Below are positions 22,381 through 33,369 of a stretch of 64,000 nt of DNA, one piece after another. Location: assembly GCA_023055425.1 (NCBI GenBank), contig JALGPY010000034.1:806001-870000 (forward strand), read 5' to 3'. The first letter of the stretch is position 1; each line of letters begins with the position of its first letter. A model generated the notes under the pieces. The model was given only the letters and a program-made list of their open reading frames with translations. It did not search any database and was not told where the DNA came from. The stretch is from Linanthus parryae (Eukaryota > Streptophyta > Magnoliopsida > Ericales > Polemoniaceae). The translations under genes were made by a program, and so were the position numbers.

Positions 22381-24025
22381 GTTGATAAAGTTTGTAGAAA
22401 TTTTATTTGGGGAGACTCTACGGTTAAAAGGAAAATCCACCTTGTCAATTGGGAGACTGTATGCCTTCCCAAAGACAGAGGTGGGCTTGGAGTTAAAAAA
22501 GCTAGAGTTCAAAATCTGGCTCTCATTGCTAAACTCTGTTGGAACATTGAGTTTAACAAAGAAGCTCTTTGGTGCAAAGTTTTGAAACAAAAATACATGA
22601 AAAACAACACTATTTGTGCCAATAAGAAAAAGAGAAGTGTGCCCCCTATTTGGAGAGGGATGGAGATGAATAAGAACTATCTGAAAAAGAACCTTAAGTG
22701 GAAGCTTGGGGATGGCCATGCTATTGATATATGGAATGACTGGTGGTGTGGTTCTGAAGCTTTGTGTAACAAGATCAATACTGATACTTTACCTCAGAAG
22801 GTGAGGAGCATTATCAATACTGAGGGGGTCTGGGATCTCAGTGTCTTGAATCAAGGTTGTAATGATGATATCAAAAGCATTATTCCTGGTGAGATCATTC
22901 CCTCCCTTCCTAGGGGAATTGATACACCCTTTTGGAAAGGCTCTAATTCTAGGGCTTTTACTGTTTCTGCTGCCTATAACTCTATTGATAATGGTCCTAA
23001 CCAGAATCAAGGAAGTAGAGGTAGTGGAGTGTGGATTACATTGTGGAAATTGAAAGTTCCACATAAGTTGATCCACTTCATTTGAATTGCTCTTCATGAA
23101 AAATTACTTACTAATGAATCAAGGAGATTCAGAGGATTGACTGCAAATGACTTTTGTACTCTTTGTGGGGCTGGCACTGACAGCCATAAACATCTGTTTA
23201 TTACTTGCAATAAAGTTAAGCAAATTTGGATTGATATTTGGGGAAATGATTGGTACTATGAAAGTGCTAATGTGTGTTTGAACTTCAAAGACTGCCTGGA
23301 TAGAAATATCAAAAGCATAGGTTCGGTAAAAAAATTTAAAGGAAATATTGTTTTCGCTGTGACATTGTGGAATATCTGGATTAGAAGAAATCAACACATT
23401 TTCAACAATGTGCTGGATTCTGAGACTTTATCTGTGCAGAAAATATGGAAGCAAATCAAGCTCATACAGGGAGCCTTTTTCTCAAATCCCTAATCCTTTC
23501 TCTTTTCATCTTCATAATCCACTTTCTAAATGGATGTTTCCTTTGGCAGGATCTATCAAAGTGAATGTGGATGGATGTGTAAGGCTCAACAATGATCATG
23601 CTGGGATTGGTGGTGTTGGAAGAGATGACAAAGGAAACTGGAAGATGGGATTTTTTGGGAGACTCAAGGATGTTACAAGTCTGGAAAGTGAGCTTTGGGC
23701 CATCTACAGAGGCACAACTGTGATATATACCAACAATTGGCACAATGCTGTGATTGAAAGCGATTGCTTGGAGGCTATTGCTATATTCCAAGGAGAGAAG
23801 CAAGGACCTGATTCAATGAGTACTCATGTCAAAGATGGCATCCACATCATGAATAGAATGAATGGAAGCTTCTCCCATATCAGTAGGGACGCAAATGAAG
23901 TGGCTAATGCTATGGCCAACCTGGGATGTGAGCAAAATGAATACATGAAATTCTGTTTTGAGATTCCAGATGCTGTGAAAGGGCTTTTGGTGGCAGATAG
24001 AATGGGGATTGGGATGTATGTGTAA
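22381..24025 (+). pseudogene. LINE ORF2 C-terminus: thumb, zf-RVT and RNase H
   Basis: Continues the RT frame after a stop (22378-22380): NFIWGDS, then a zf-RVT-like part (FCTLCGAGTDSHKHLFITC, 23150s) after a TGA at 23083-23085 where a tryptophan codon is expected (FI*IAL). The final block 23560-24025 is a plant-type RNase H (VNVDGCVRLNNDHAGIGGV, ESELWAIYRGT, IESDCLEAI, DANEVANAMANLG). At least two stops and one frameshift lie in this part. Confidence 0.82.
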
Positions 24026-24109
24026 TGGGGTTGGGTTTTGGTTTGTTGGGGTTCCTCCCCTTGTGTAACTTTGAACTTTGATGTTGTTTGATTTCCGTAG
24101 TATAAAAAA

Positions 24110-24126
24110 ATAAGCTGCAGAATTAA
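24110..24126. repeat. Target site duplication of the LINE, right copy
   Basis: Identical to 17901-17917. It follows the A tail of the LINE and fixes its 3' boundary. Confidence 0.93.
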
Positions 24127-24660
24127 TGCTCTGAGTGACATCTTAAAGCAGTAGTATTCTCTGAGGTGGGCATTACCATTACATAGGTTCGTTCTCCACA
24201 AAAACAGTAAAAATGGCTGACAGCCCCGAATCCTTATTCTCCAAAATTCTACTAGGAAAGCACCGCCATAAAGATATATTTGAGAGTTGAAAGCATTCTC
24301 TCAAGCTTCAATTTGAAGATGGACTACATACGTAACATTTGCTCAAGAATGTTTCAAAATTGGGTTACCCCCTAAGATATAAATCATTTCGATAGAACAA
24401 GTACATTGCAACTGAAATCTCGGAATTACCAAAAAAGAAACCATGATAAGTGCAAAAGTTTCAGAACACGAAGTACAGATACAGATTCTAAGCATATACT
24501 AGTAAATTATCAGAATTGGTTTCCCTATATCATGTCCAGCTTCTGAAACTTGAAACCCATGCATCTGAATACCAGCAGTACCTCGATCCATTTCTCCTGA
24601 AAGCTACAATAATTTTTGCTCCGGAAGAGTGTATCGATGACAATTGAGATAGATGCATGA
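24127..24660. other. 3' flank of the F-box gene
   Basis: AT-rich DNA between the LINE insertion and the F-box stop codon; it probably contains the 3' UTR and poly(A) signals of that minus-strand gene. No gene seen. Confidence 0.5.
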
Positions 24661-25773
24661 TCAATAAACTGAAGCAAAACTCTCACCGTACATAAAGAAA
24701 TTACGTGCCACGTTTCTTGTTCCTGGTAACCTTTTGGTTGCACCAGTTTTGGGATCGCACAAGAAAAGTTTGCTTAGGCCATTGCTTACAACAACCAAGT
24801 TAATCTCATCCTTGCTCAAAATCCCTTCTGCAAATGCAACCTTCTCTGATGGCCTACAAACTATTTGTTGGGACCATTGATTGATACCGCGACAATTATT
24901 CATCGTCCATACCTCAAAATAAATAGGAGAAGTTGAGCCAGTGCGCACACGAACAAACAAGGCAAGTGATCCTTTGTGACTCCCAAGTCTTGCGAATCCA
25001 CTTTTTTTGTACGGCAGCTGAATAAAACTAAATGACTCATCAACCATGTCAAAACATAGGATGTCCTTGTCTCCACTGTATGTGTCCCATGCGCCCCAAT
25101 ACATGTGTGTCCCTACACATATAACGTGCCTCATACCGTAGCTAAAGAATCTTTCATGATCAACAGTTAGTTCCTTTGAACTCCAAGAGTTAGCCTTAGA
25201 CGTAAACATACTAACTCCAATATTAGTGCCCGAAATCGCAATCCCTGCCACCTTAAAATTACTGGCGTCTTTATTGAAATAAAATCCACATCTATAATAC
25301 CCATTTTTATAAAAGGGGTGACAATCTCCAGCAATTTGCCTACACTCTTTAGTCGCGGGGTTCCAGATAACAAACCTTTCCCGCCACATGGATAGAGACA
25401 AGCATATTAATCCGTTTGAACAACCCACAACCTCTAACCGATCTACAAGAACTGGAATGGTGAGATCTACTGGGACATCAAAGAAATGGAAGTACACGGT
25501 GGTAGATGCACCATTGGGGACAAAAGAATGGCATGATATAGAGAATTCATTCTTTTTATGATCACTGTCCTTGAAGTCTGTCTGGTGCTTGACCATAAAG
25601 TCTTTAGACTTGATAAGGTTGTACCAAAGTTTACAAACGCACTTACACCGTAAACATGTTCTGATCGGCAGTCTGACGAGGATTTCTGTAACAACATCAT
25701 TTGACAACTCTGTCTCTCTGTGTCTGTGATAATGTTCTTCCTCGAGAGAAACTTTTGGAGGTGGTGCCATCAT
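24661..25773 (-). CDS. F-box protein with F-box-associated (CPR30-like) domain
   Basis: 370 residues, uninterrupted, the normal length for this plant family. N-terminal F-box at about residues 22-62 (LSNDVVTEILVRLP, CKCVCKLWYNLIKS); F-box-associated domain from about 95 to the end (GCSNGLICLSL, FVIWNPATKECRQIAG, DILCFDMVDESFSFIQLP, HKGSLALFVRV, LFLCDPKTGATKRLPG). F-box proteins of this kind are substrate receptors of SCF (Skp1-Cullin-F-box) ubiquitin ligases; the target is unknown. The start is the first of two ATGs; the second, one codon later, is equally possible. Upstream, a 5' UTR intron is plausible (donor GTAAAT at 26736, acceptor TGTAG at 25789). Two broken relatives lie at 15.8-16.4 and 30.1-30.6 kb, all on the minus strand. 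Confidence 0.88.
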   Translation of the reverse strand: MMAPPPKVSLEEEHYHRHRETELSNDVVTEILVRLPIRTCLRCKCVCKLWYNLIKSKDFMVKHQTDFKDSDHKKNEFSISCHSFVPNGASTTVYFHFFDVPVDLTIPVLVDRLEVVGCSNGLICLSLSMWRERFVIWNPATKECRQIAGDCHPFYKNGYYRCGFYFNKDASNFKVAGIAISGTNIGVSMFTSKANSWSSKELTVDHERFFSYGMRHVICVGTHMYWGAWDTYSGDKDILCFDMVDESFSFIQLPYKKSGFARLGSHKGSLALFVRVRTGSTSPIYFEVWTMNNCRGINQWSQQIVCRPSEKVAFAEGILSKDEINLVVVSNGLSKLFLCDPKTGATKRLPGTRNVARNFFMYGESFASVY

Positions 25774-25788
25774 GGAGCTCTCCGTAAA

Positions 25789-26736
25789 CTACACGATAAA
25801 AACACAAAGAATTCAAAGACAGTTACGACTCTGATACTAAAGCTATACAAAGAAAAAAAAATTGACATTATGAAATAATTTCAAATCAGCAGTACAGGTA
25901 CTCAATCTTCTTATGTAGAAGAATTTACCATTTAAAATACCACAATATAACAAAAATTTACTCTCCACCACCACCAGGCAGGACTTTCAGTGTCCTTACA
26001 ACAGAAAATTACGACCTCAACAAATGCAAGAACAGTAGTAGACTATAAATTTTAAAAACCAGAGCGGACGGGCCGGTTGAACCTCGAACCAGCCACCTAG
26101 CCGGTCCGGCCCGGTCCGCTAATTAGATTGGTGATGTAAAGAAACTCGACAAACCCAGTAGGTTTTCACTAAACCAGAGAATCCAGCTAAAATGTTTCCG
26201 TGGTCTTGCCAAAGTTTCTGTTTAGAAGGAATCCTATTCCGAAGCATGTGCCACAGCACAAACTTAGACCTTTATAGGAGGAAAAAGACTTGAAAAGCTT
26301 GAGCTCACTGATTAGCAACATCAGATGTTATTTATGGATAAAAAGGAAGTTGATTACAAGAGATATCTTCCAAATCTCTATGAACAGACTTAATAAGAAG
26401 GGAGGGAACACAAGTGCTATAATTAAACCCTGCAGCTTGAGATTACCGGCAGTTTGAACAGCGTCTGAATCGGAATTAGGGCTTTTCTTCTTAGGCAAAA
26501 TTAATCAAACAAGAGTGGTGGATGGAATACGATAGTTGATTAGTACTTTAGTTTGTATACATGATTCTGGTGGAAGCATTAAAATTATTAGGGGGTTGCC
26601 TTCCACTGGCGGAGACAAATTCAAATACAAATACGGAGGTGATGAAGGACCTCGGAGAAAGAGGTCAGAAATTAATGCAAAGAAATCGAGCAAGCCATAA
26701 ACACACTCACAACCCGAGAGAGAGAGAGAGATTTAC
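25789..26736 (-). other. Possible 5' UTR intron of the F-box gene
   Basis: On the minus strand, ACCG|GTAAATC at 26736 could be the donor and CGTGTAG|TTTACGG at 25789 the acceptor, 15 bp before the ATG. The proposed first exon (about 26737-26850) has no ATG-led frame. Inferred from splice motifs only; an RNA read across the junction would decide. Confidence 0.35.
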
Positions 26737-26899
26737 CGGTAGCAGACCTAATCAGAGATCCCCAACTTTTCCGTCCGGATCTCTACACCAGAGAAAGAGG
26801 GAACAAAACCCTCCTGGAGGACAATTGTGTTCCATTTGGGCCAATTCGAACTGGGCCGTTGTGGGAAGGAGTATCATTATTTATTTACTCTAACTAAAT

Positions 26900-28800
26900 G
26901 GATCTAAACTCAATTATTATCAAAATGTCGGCCCAATTTCTTACCTATCCAATCTTTTCTTTTTGGTAGCGTAACCAACCATCACACTTCCAGGACATAC
27001 CACTTCGTTTTGATTTGTTAATTTTGTTTTTTGTTTTTTTTGAGGGGAGATTTGTTGGTTTTGTTAGTAAAACCAGACAGGAATTTAGTTATCTTTTATG
27101 TTATTTATAGCGTAATTTTTTTCTCTATACCACCGTGAAAAATTACGAAATTCTTGCATTATTTTTCTAACAAAACAAACGGGTCAAAATGACCCTAAAA
27201 GTCAACTATGAAGAATTTGGAAGAACGGAGTGGTATATCATATAAAACTCCCTCGCTTTTTAACAGTTTACTTTATGAAACCCATGCTTTTTTATTGTTA
27301 TCAACCCATATCCGTACACTTATAAGATCCGTCTTGCACTTTATGTGGGTGATCCACAACAACAAGATTACACTGCTATTCCTGACTCCCTCTACTGTCC
27401 ATGAACCGATAGCGAAATGTATAGAAAAGAGATACCACAAGAGAGGAAAGCTGATGCACTGCAGGTTTTCTATTCTTGGTATTGCTGTCAATAGAAACAA
27501 TGTAATGTACTACATCTGTTTCTTATCTATTAGCCTACTTCACTTTTTGTTTGTATTCGTTGGACCACTTTGATCAGGTGATTTGATTAGCAAAATCATA
27601 CAAGAATTTGATAATCTTTGCATGGTCTAGTAGGGTAAACTTTATTCTACAACATCGTGGAAAAAATTCTAAAAAAATATATAGATTTGCTGTCTAAATC
27701 ACCGAGTCAAAGTGACCAAATCACGGGTTAAAAAGTCAAATAGGGACATTCCAGAAGAAACGGAGTAAGTATGTCGTTGTTGATGCAGAGTTAGTTAAAA
27801 GTCGACAGAAGACAATACAATTGACCGACCATTTAGTAAAGCATTTCATTTATCTAATTTCCTGTTAGTTTTAGAGATGTAGTACTGAATTGTTTTGTAT
27901 GAGGGAAAAGTTCAATTTTTTTGAGTAAAATATATGAAAGTTCAAAATCAAAACCATGTCTAGTTCCACAAGTTGTTCAAGGATTCTGTAACTTCCTTAG
28001 GCCTGGGTGTAATCCGTGTTTAATTCTTGTTTTCCAACCTGTAACAGTTTTTACATTATTCTTCCAGCTATCAGCTTTACTGCGACACTCTTGTGAGATC
28101 ATTATGACTGATACCCATTCCTAGGCAGGCTAAACTAGTGCAGATATAACAATTCATACCCAGACTGAAAGACTGTGGGTTAACATACATAGCGAGTCTG
28201 AAAGATGACAAATTGTTCACGATATATATAATATATATATATATATATCATTTGACCCAGTACATTCCAGTAGAACGTTAGTAACGAGCAAGGATTTTAT
28301 TTGAAAACATTAATCTTCTGGTAGAGCTCTGTAATCTTATAAAAAAAGATTTAAGTTTAAACGTAAGTATCCACCAAAATATCCCGAAACACCAAAAGAA
28401 GCATTCATCAATGTCAGCTACAGTACAAATACAAAAAAGTGCATGCCAGCTCAAGGAATGGAATAAAAAAAATCAATAATACATAAAAGAAGATCGGCAT
28501 AACTAGCTTTGCACCACAAAAGATCCATCTCAAATCCCTTTAGACAATTGCATACTCTATCCGTTTTGCCAGATTCTTCAAAATTTATATTTTAGGCGTT
28601 TCGTCATGTTTTTCCAAAATTCCAAAAAATAAAATTTATCTCCATCAAAAATACCATCATACCCTTAATAAAAAAACAACACAATAATTTATAATTGAAC
28701 CTAACTAATTAGATTAGTAAATAAACTTTATTAATTAGGCCCAATTGTACCTAACCCAAACACATCTGAACCCAAACAAAACATAAAAACCTAATATGTT
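26900..28800. other. Non-coding region
   Basis: AT-rich, without a gene I can support. A 121-residue open frame at 27208-27573 has no domain and poor coding character. GAACGGAGT-like motifs at about 27222 and 27758 hint at a small MITE, but the ends are not inverted copies. Confidence 0.45.
28222..28248. repeat. (AT)n microsatellite
   Basis: About 27 bp of alternating A and T with one interruption. Confidence 0.85.
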
Positions 28801-28812
28801 ACCTCATTCCCT

Positions 28813-28815
<3 letters not shown>

Positions 28816-28854
<39 letters not shown>
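28816..28854. repeat. (CT)n microsatellite
   Basis: About 39 bp of pure CT repeats, followed by pyrimidine-rich DNA to about 28920. Such tracts are frequent in plant 5' leaders, but no supported gene follows. Confidence 0.9.
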
Positions 28855-28857
<3 letters not shown>

Positions 28858-28966
28858 TTCTTCCATCTTCTCCTTCCCCTTCCGTTCATCCTCTCCATCT
28901 CCAACCTAACACTCTCCCGTCTTCTCACATTGACCAGCTCTGCAGATCCGTGACCGAATCTCGTCG

Positions 28967-29206
28967 ATGGCGTTGTCTTCCTCTTCGATTGCCAGATGCT
29001 ACGCGTGGTCGCCGGAGGCTACCAGATGCTGCTCGTGGTCGCCTGAGGCTACGAAGGCATTGTCTTCCTCTTCGATTGCCAGCCTATCGAGATGTTATAC
29101 CGGCTTGAAGAAGCAGCGCCTCATTTCCTTCTGTTCTCAAATTATTAACAACCCACAAATCTCACAATCAATCTGCATATTGCAACATATTAATGAGAAA
29201 AAATGA
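28967..29206 (+). other. Short open frame with internal duplication, doubtful gene
   Basis: 79 codons after the CT tract. The first 40 codons contain a repeated unit (the phrase for ALSSSSIA occurs twice, at 28970 and 29056), with a serine/alanine-rich product. No family is recognised; it may be the remains of a 5' exon. Confidence 0.2.
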
Positions 29207-29372
29207 GAAAATAAAACATGTTTAGGGCATTTTGTGAACAAACAACAGATCTGAATAGTAAGAGCACATGCATTAATCAAAATAAGATGAACAACCCACA
29301 AATTCCATAATAATCTGCATATTGGAGCATAACATATGAGAAAACTAAACACTTTTAGAGCACTTTGTGAAC
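29146..29372. repeat. Imperfect direct duplication of about 85 bp
   Basis: AACCCACAAAT ... AATCTGCATATTG ... TGAGAAAA ... GCATTTTGTGAAC at 29149-29241 recurs as 29291-29371 with substitutions and small gaps, separated by about 50 bp. Confidence 0.65.
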
Positions 29373-29639
29373 TGATTTGAAGATCTAAGTAGCGAAATAC
29401 AAAATCAGAAGTTTGATCTTACCGTTACTGTTGGTTTCTGCGGTGGGTGAGTGGCTGAGTTCCTCGGTGTCTCTCTCAATCAGTGTCTCGGCCCTGGGGG
29501 CTGCGGCGGTTGAGTGGTCTCTCTCAGACTCACTCTTGTTCTGGAATGAAAATGAGTGAGAGCGACCCACCCCTTGGATTTTATATCCAGTCAATTAGGT
29601 TAGGTCTAGAGTCAAGGGCAAAATGACCAAAAAGTCATT

Positions 29640-29890
29640 GTAGTTTAATATTTTTACCCTATTTTAGAATGGGTCACTAACATGTCAGGTTAGTGTTTCC
29701 GGGTCACAACACGACCCGAAATTTTCACGTGTTTTTGGCGGGTCACTTTAGTGTTCCCGTGTCAACCCGAACCCGACCCGAATTTTTTCGTATATTTCTC
29801 GTGTCGACCCATTTATGACACTAACCCATTTATATCGTGCTGTTCTCGAGTCGTGTTGTCGTGTCGTGTACCGTATTTCCAGAGCTACTT
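29640..29890. repeat. ACCCGACCCGA-rich repeat, likely small DNA transposon end
   Basis: Dense CGGGTCA, ACCCGAA and CGTGTCG motifs in both directions (29700-29870), like subterminal regions of non-autonomous hAT elements. Boundaries not resolved. Confidence 0.35.
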
Positions 29891-30099
29891 TTATATCCAT
29901 ATGGTACATACACAATGCCGTTTCAATATGAATTCAATTGTGAGAAATTCACGTGTTCATGTATCACATAGAGGTGACGAGTAAATGGAGCAATTAAAAT
30001 TGCATAATAAAAACAAAAGTAACTTCGATAAACATTTAGAAAGAGACCCACATCGTGTAGATCTTTTACCTGATTAATTAAGAGAAGAAAGGCTCTCAC

Positions 30100-30617
30100 T
30101 GTATGGATAGCACCGCTTTATATACTGCATTTCACTAGACTCTCTCATGAGTACCAATTCATCATTATCCTTACGAAAAATTATACACCTGTTTCAACCG
30201 TTCTAAGTTGTCTACAGGTGAGTAGTTTAGACCATGACTAATTTGCACCATCAAAGTCACTCCTAATCCACGAATCAATGTTAGCATTGGAAACATTCAA
30301 CCTCTTAGAAAAAAGTTCAAGAGATCCACTGCACTTAGCAAAATGAGCGATTCTATGGACGGGCCGTGATGGCAGCTCAATCCGTTCAAAAACACTACCA
30401 ATCATGTCATGACAAATTGTGTGGACTTAAAGGCAATGAAGTTGGGGGAGGTGATGAGGGAATACCATCCCTTGGAGACGGACTTGAAACGCAACATGGA
30501 TTCCACTAGCAGCATCACCAAGATCACAATTATCAAATCTTCTGATATTTCTTCTACTTCTCCGCCTTCTCCAGAACCAGCGGCGAAAACAGTAATATTA
30601 GAAGAAGCCATAGTCAC
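30100..30617 (-). pseudogene. F-box gene relic with large internal deletion
   Basis: The F-box end (30617-30402) reads EISEDLIIVILVMLLVES and FKSVSKGWYSLITSPNF. Directly after it, in another frame, comes a late F-box-associated segment (ICHDMIGSVFERIELP, SGSLELF, then SWIRSDFDGAN before a stop), continuing in decayed form to about 30100 (the motif for a SESL-like end). Everything between the F-box and the middle of the FBA domain, several hundred base pairs in an intact relative, is missing. It belongs to the same minus-strand family as 24661-25773. Confidence 0.72.
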
Positions 30618-31377
30618 CTCTTTCCGTCACTGAACGACTTATTGGGGCTTCAAGTGCAACAGACGAATTGGGGACTATCCTGACGGAAAATATTTCATGG
30701 ATAAAAACCAAAATCAAGCAAAATGATGACTAGAAATATGAATGTAGGAATGCTTCATGCCAAGATAATCTGTTGAAGGATTCGAGGCAACAGGTTGTAG
30801 AGACAACAAGACAATAATAATGTTTGGTTGATAAATCGAATTTCGTGTTCAGTACATAGAACGATATATATGAACATGATTACCAAGTGGGGTACACAAC
30901 TTCTTGATCCATATAACTAGATCAAAATGCCAAACCCTCCAAGGTGTTAGTAGCAATTCACATGGTTTACTATATAAGACATCTCATAAGTTCGAGTCTC
31001 GCATCGCCTCACGAACCTCTCTAAATGTTCTACGTCCGTTGGATACTTTTTAGAACTAGTGAGGGGCATGAGTTTGTTGAAAATCATATCGTGTAGAAAC
31101 TCCAAATCTCTCACATCCTTATCAAAAGCAACACTCTTGCTACTTGAAGGAACATTTGTATCGCGTTTAGGCAAGATGACCAGCTCAACACTAAGAGCCT
31201 GCCCAACCACAAAATCTCCTCCTCACCAACATACCTATCCCTAAACCTCACTTCGTAGTTCGGCATAAGTCCCAATCCACTGTGAGCCACATTTTCCTTT
31301 CACCCCTTAAAGGTAGGCTCAATCATGCCAACCCCAATCTGCCTTAGGACCTTGTTGGGCCTCAACTCATGGTGTCT
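30618..31377. other. Non-coding region
   Basis: No supported gene. A minus-strand open frame of 87 codons at 30947-31210 may be a decayed continuation of the unidentified frame to its right. Confidence 0.4.
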
Positions 31378-31878
31378 CTAATTAAACTCGGACCACCATG
31401 TCCATTCTCTTGGCAAATTTTTATGCCATTCTTCCAACCTCATCTCGGTGTGCCCAACACTGTGAACGTGTTTCCCATCTTCACTAATTTTCTCAAAATA
31501 ACACAACTCCTTACCACGACTTGAATAAGCATGGGGTCCTTCCTTGCCATCTTTGTCTCTAGCCTTAATTTTTTCCGGTGGCCTATAACACGACAACTTC
31601 TTGTTGCGTACCACTTCAATCATTGTAGGCGCCACTAAAAATTTCCACTATGATGCAACTATTGCAGCTTTTACTTGTTCATCTCTATTTAATGAGTTGA
31701 ATGTAACATCAAGCGGAACCATAGAAAATAGTAGCTTCCCAAAAAAGCACAAGCACAATAGAACACTTGAGAACAGTAGCTGAGCTTGTCCTTTACCTTG
31801 CCGTTCTAGTGGTTCCAGACTCTCGTTGTACTGGATAATCGTCTTCCCGCGGTTCCGGATTTTATTGGACTCTCCCAT
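31378..31878 (-). pseudogene. Unidentified broken reading frame
   Basis: One minus-strand frame runs from ATG 31878 to 31378 with a single in-frame TAG near 31645. The product (about 165 codons) is mixed and soluble, with KARDKDGKEG and EEWHKNLPREWTWWSE. I do not recognise a family. It could be a fragment of a host gene or of an old transposon. Confidence 0.35.
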
Positions 31879-32689
31879 TCCTTGATATCGAACTTTTAAA
31901 AACTCAAGTTAATTTTGGGTTATGGGTTATTTTGTAAGTTTTAGAAACGCATTAGCTAAGTTAGTAATTGCTTAATTAGTTGTGATGTTTCATAACAATC
32001 AAACTTAGTGGTTGTTCTTGAAATGGAGCCTGGACCTGAATCGTGTTGCAGACAAACAAATACTACATATAGACAAAGAAGTAGCAGCGGCAAGTCGGCC
32101 AGGAATTTTTTTTCCTCGCAAAGAAGAAAGCTGAAAGTGACGGCAAACATGGCTATAAAAGGAAGTCCTACCTGTGTTTGTAAGAAACAGAGTAAGAAAG
32201 AAAGGCAAAGATGAGGCCCTGGTCACTATGTGTTCCTAAGTTTGTTGAAGAAGAAGCTAAAGCTTTGTTGCAAGTGTTTTGAGTTATGAATTGAAGTTTA
32301 TTAATCAAATCACATATAAGTATGCCCAATTTCTCTTGTTTTTTTCTTTGCATGCTGAACTTGGTATCCCTCACCTGCAGGAAATCCGATTCCTGAATTG
32401 TTGAATGGCCTTCTGTTTTCTGTGCCTCAAGTTTCTGGCTGCTCTTACTATTGTTCCTGTGTAATTCAGATTGTTTGAGCAGTTCAAAATTGTGTTTTGA
32501 GCTCATTAATTGCATTGTTGAGGGACTAGTGTTCTTGTTTTCTTGAAACTGAATATGTAACTGTGAATTGGGTTAATCCGTTTCCAACAAATCTGGTACA
32601 AGAGCTAAGTTTTATAGTATGAAATTAGAGGTATTCCAATCAGTATTCATTGGTTAGTTGTTATCTTCCCATGGTTTCGACAAGCAATT
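31879..32689. other. Non-coding region
   Basis: No supported gene; short open frames only. Confidence 0.4.
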
Positions 32690-33035
32690 TCTTACCGCCT
32701 CAACTCCCTGGGTTAGGGGATGGAGAACTATGAAAATTGGAGCATTCAAATCATGGTATAGCTAGATTCTCAAGACTCGTGGGATTTGATTGACAAGGGA
32801 ATTGAAGAACCAGCTACACAGGAACCAGAAGAAAGGTTGTCCTGGCTCAAAAGGTGATCTTGAAAGAGTCCAGGAAGCGAGATAAGAATGCCTTGTACTT
32901 GATGTCCGGAGGCGTTGATGAGGCTAGTTTTGAGAATTTTCTACAGCTACAACTTCAACAGAAGCTTGGGATATTCTTAGGAATTCGTATAGAGGAATTG
33001 AGAAGACTATGAGGGTGAGGGTGAGGCTGAAAGTT
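32690..33035 (+). pseudogene. Ty1/copia gag relic
   Basis: Plant copia Gag (UBN2-type) phrases appear in changing frames: GLGDGENYENWSIQIMV, then SRKRDKNALYLM, then ATTSTEAWDILRNSYRG, with stops between. The rest of that element is not seen. It lies just left of the young copia at 33370. Confidence 0.7.
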
Positions 33036-33364
33036 TGACGAGGCGACATGGAGATAATGCGTATGAACGAGAATTGATATGTATTTGAGAAGAATAGATG
33101 AGCATATACCCGATGGCATATTAAAGAAGAAAACCTTAAAAGCATCAGTACCGAAATCTGAAATGGTTGTATCGAAACAAGCATCGAACATGCCCATGAC
33201 AAAATATCATTGTCTTATTGTGATAAGGTCCTTGCAGCTTACGAGAAAAAAATTTCTATACCAACAAAAGGCTAATTTCACACCAAGCAGGAATAACCAA
33301 AAAGCAGATAACTTGAGAGATAACCACAATACCAAGCTCCTCCATACAATACATAAAGGACGAG

Positions 33365-33369
33365 TGAAG
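33365..33369. repeat. Target site duplication of the second copia, left copy
   Basis: TGAAG, repeated at 40067-40071. Confidence 0.9.

Larger units (their letters stand above)
17918..24109 (+). mobile_element. L1-type LINE (non-LTR retrotransposon), full length but decayed
   Basis: 6.19 kb between two identical 17-bp target duplications, with a short A tail at the 3' end (24104-24109). Contents in order: 5' UTR, ORF1 with DUF4283-like and CCHC zinc-knuckle parts, ORF2 with AP-type endonuclease, reverse transcriptase, zf-RVT-like region and a C-terminal RNase H. This is the usual plan of plant L1 elements. Several stops and frameshifts show it is inactive; two of the stops are TGA codons where TGG is expected. 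It landed just downstream (3') of an intact F-box gene. Confidence 0.93.

Noticed and set aside
27208..27573. 121-codon open frame with a hydrophobic end
   Set aside because: No domain, no neighbouring exon signals and AT-rich composition like the surrounding spacer.
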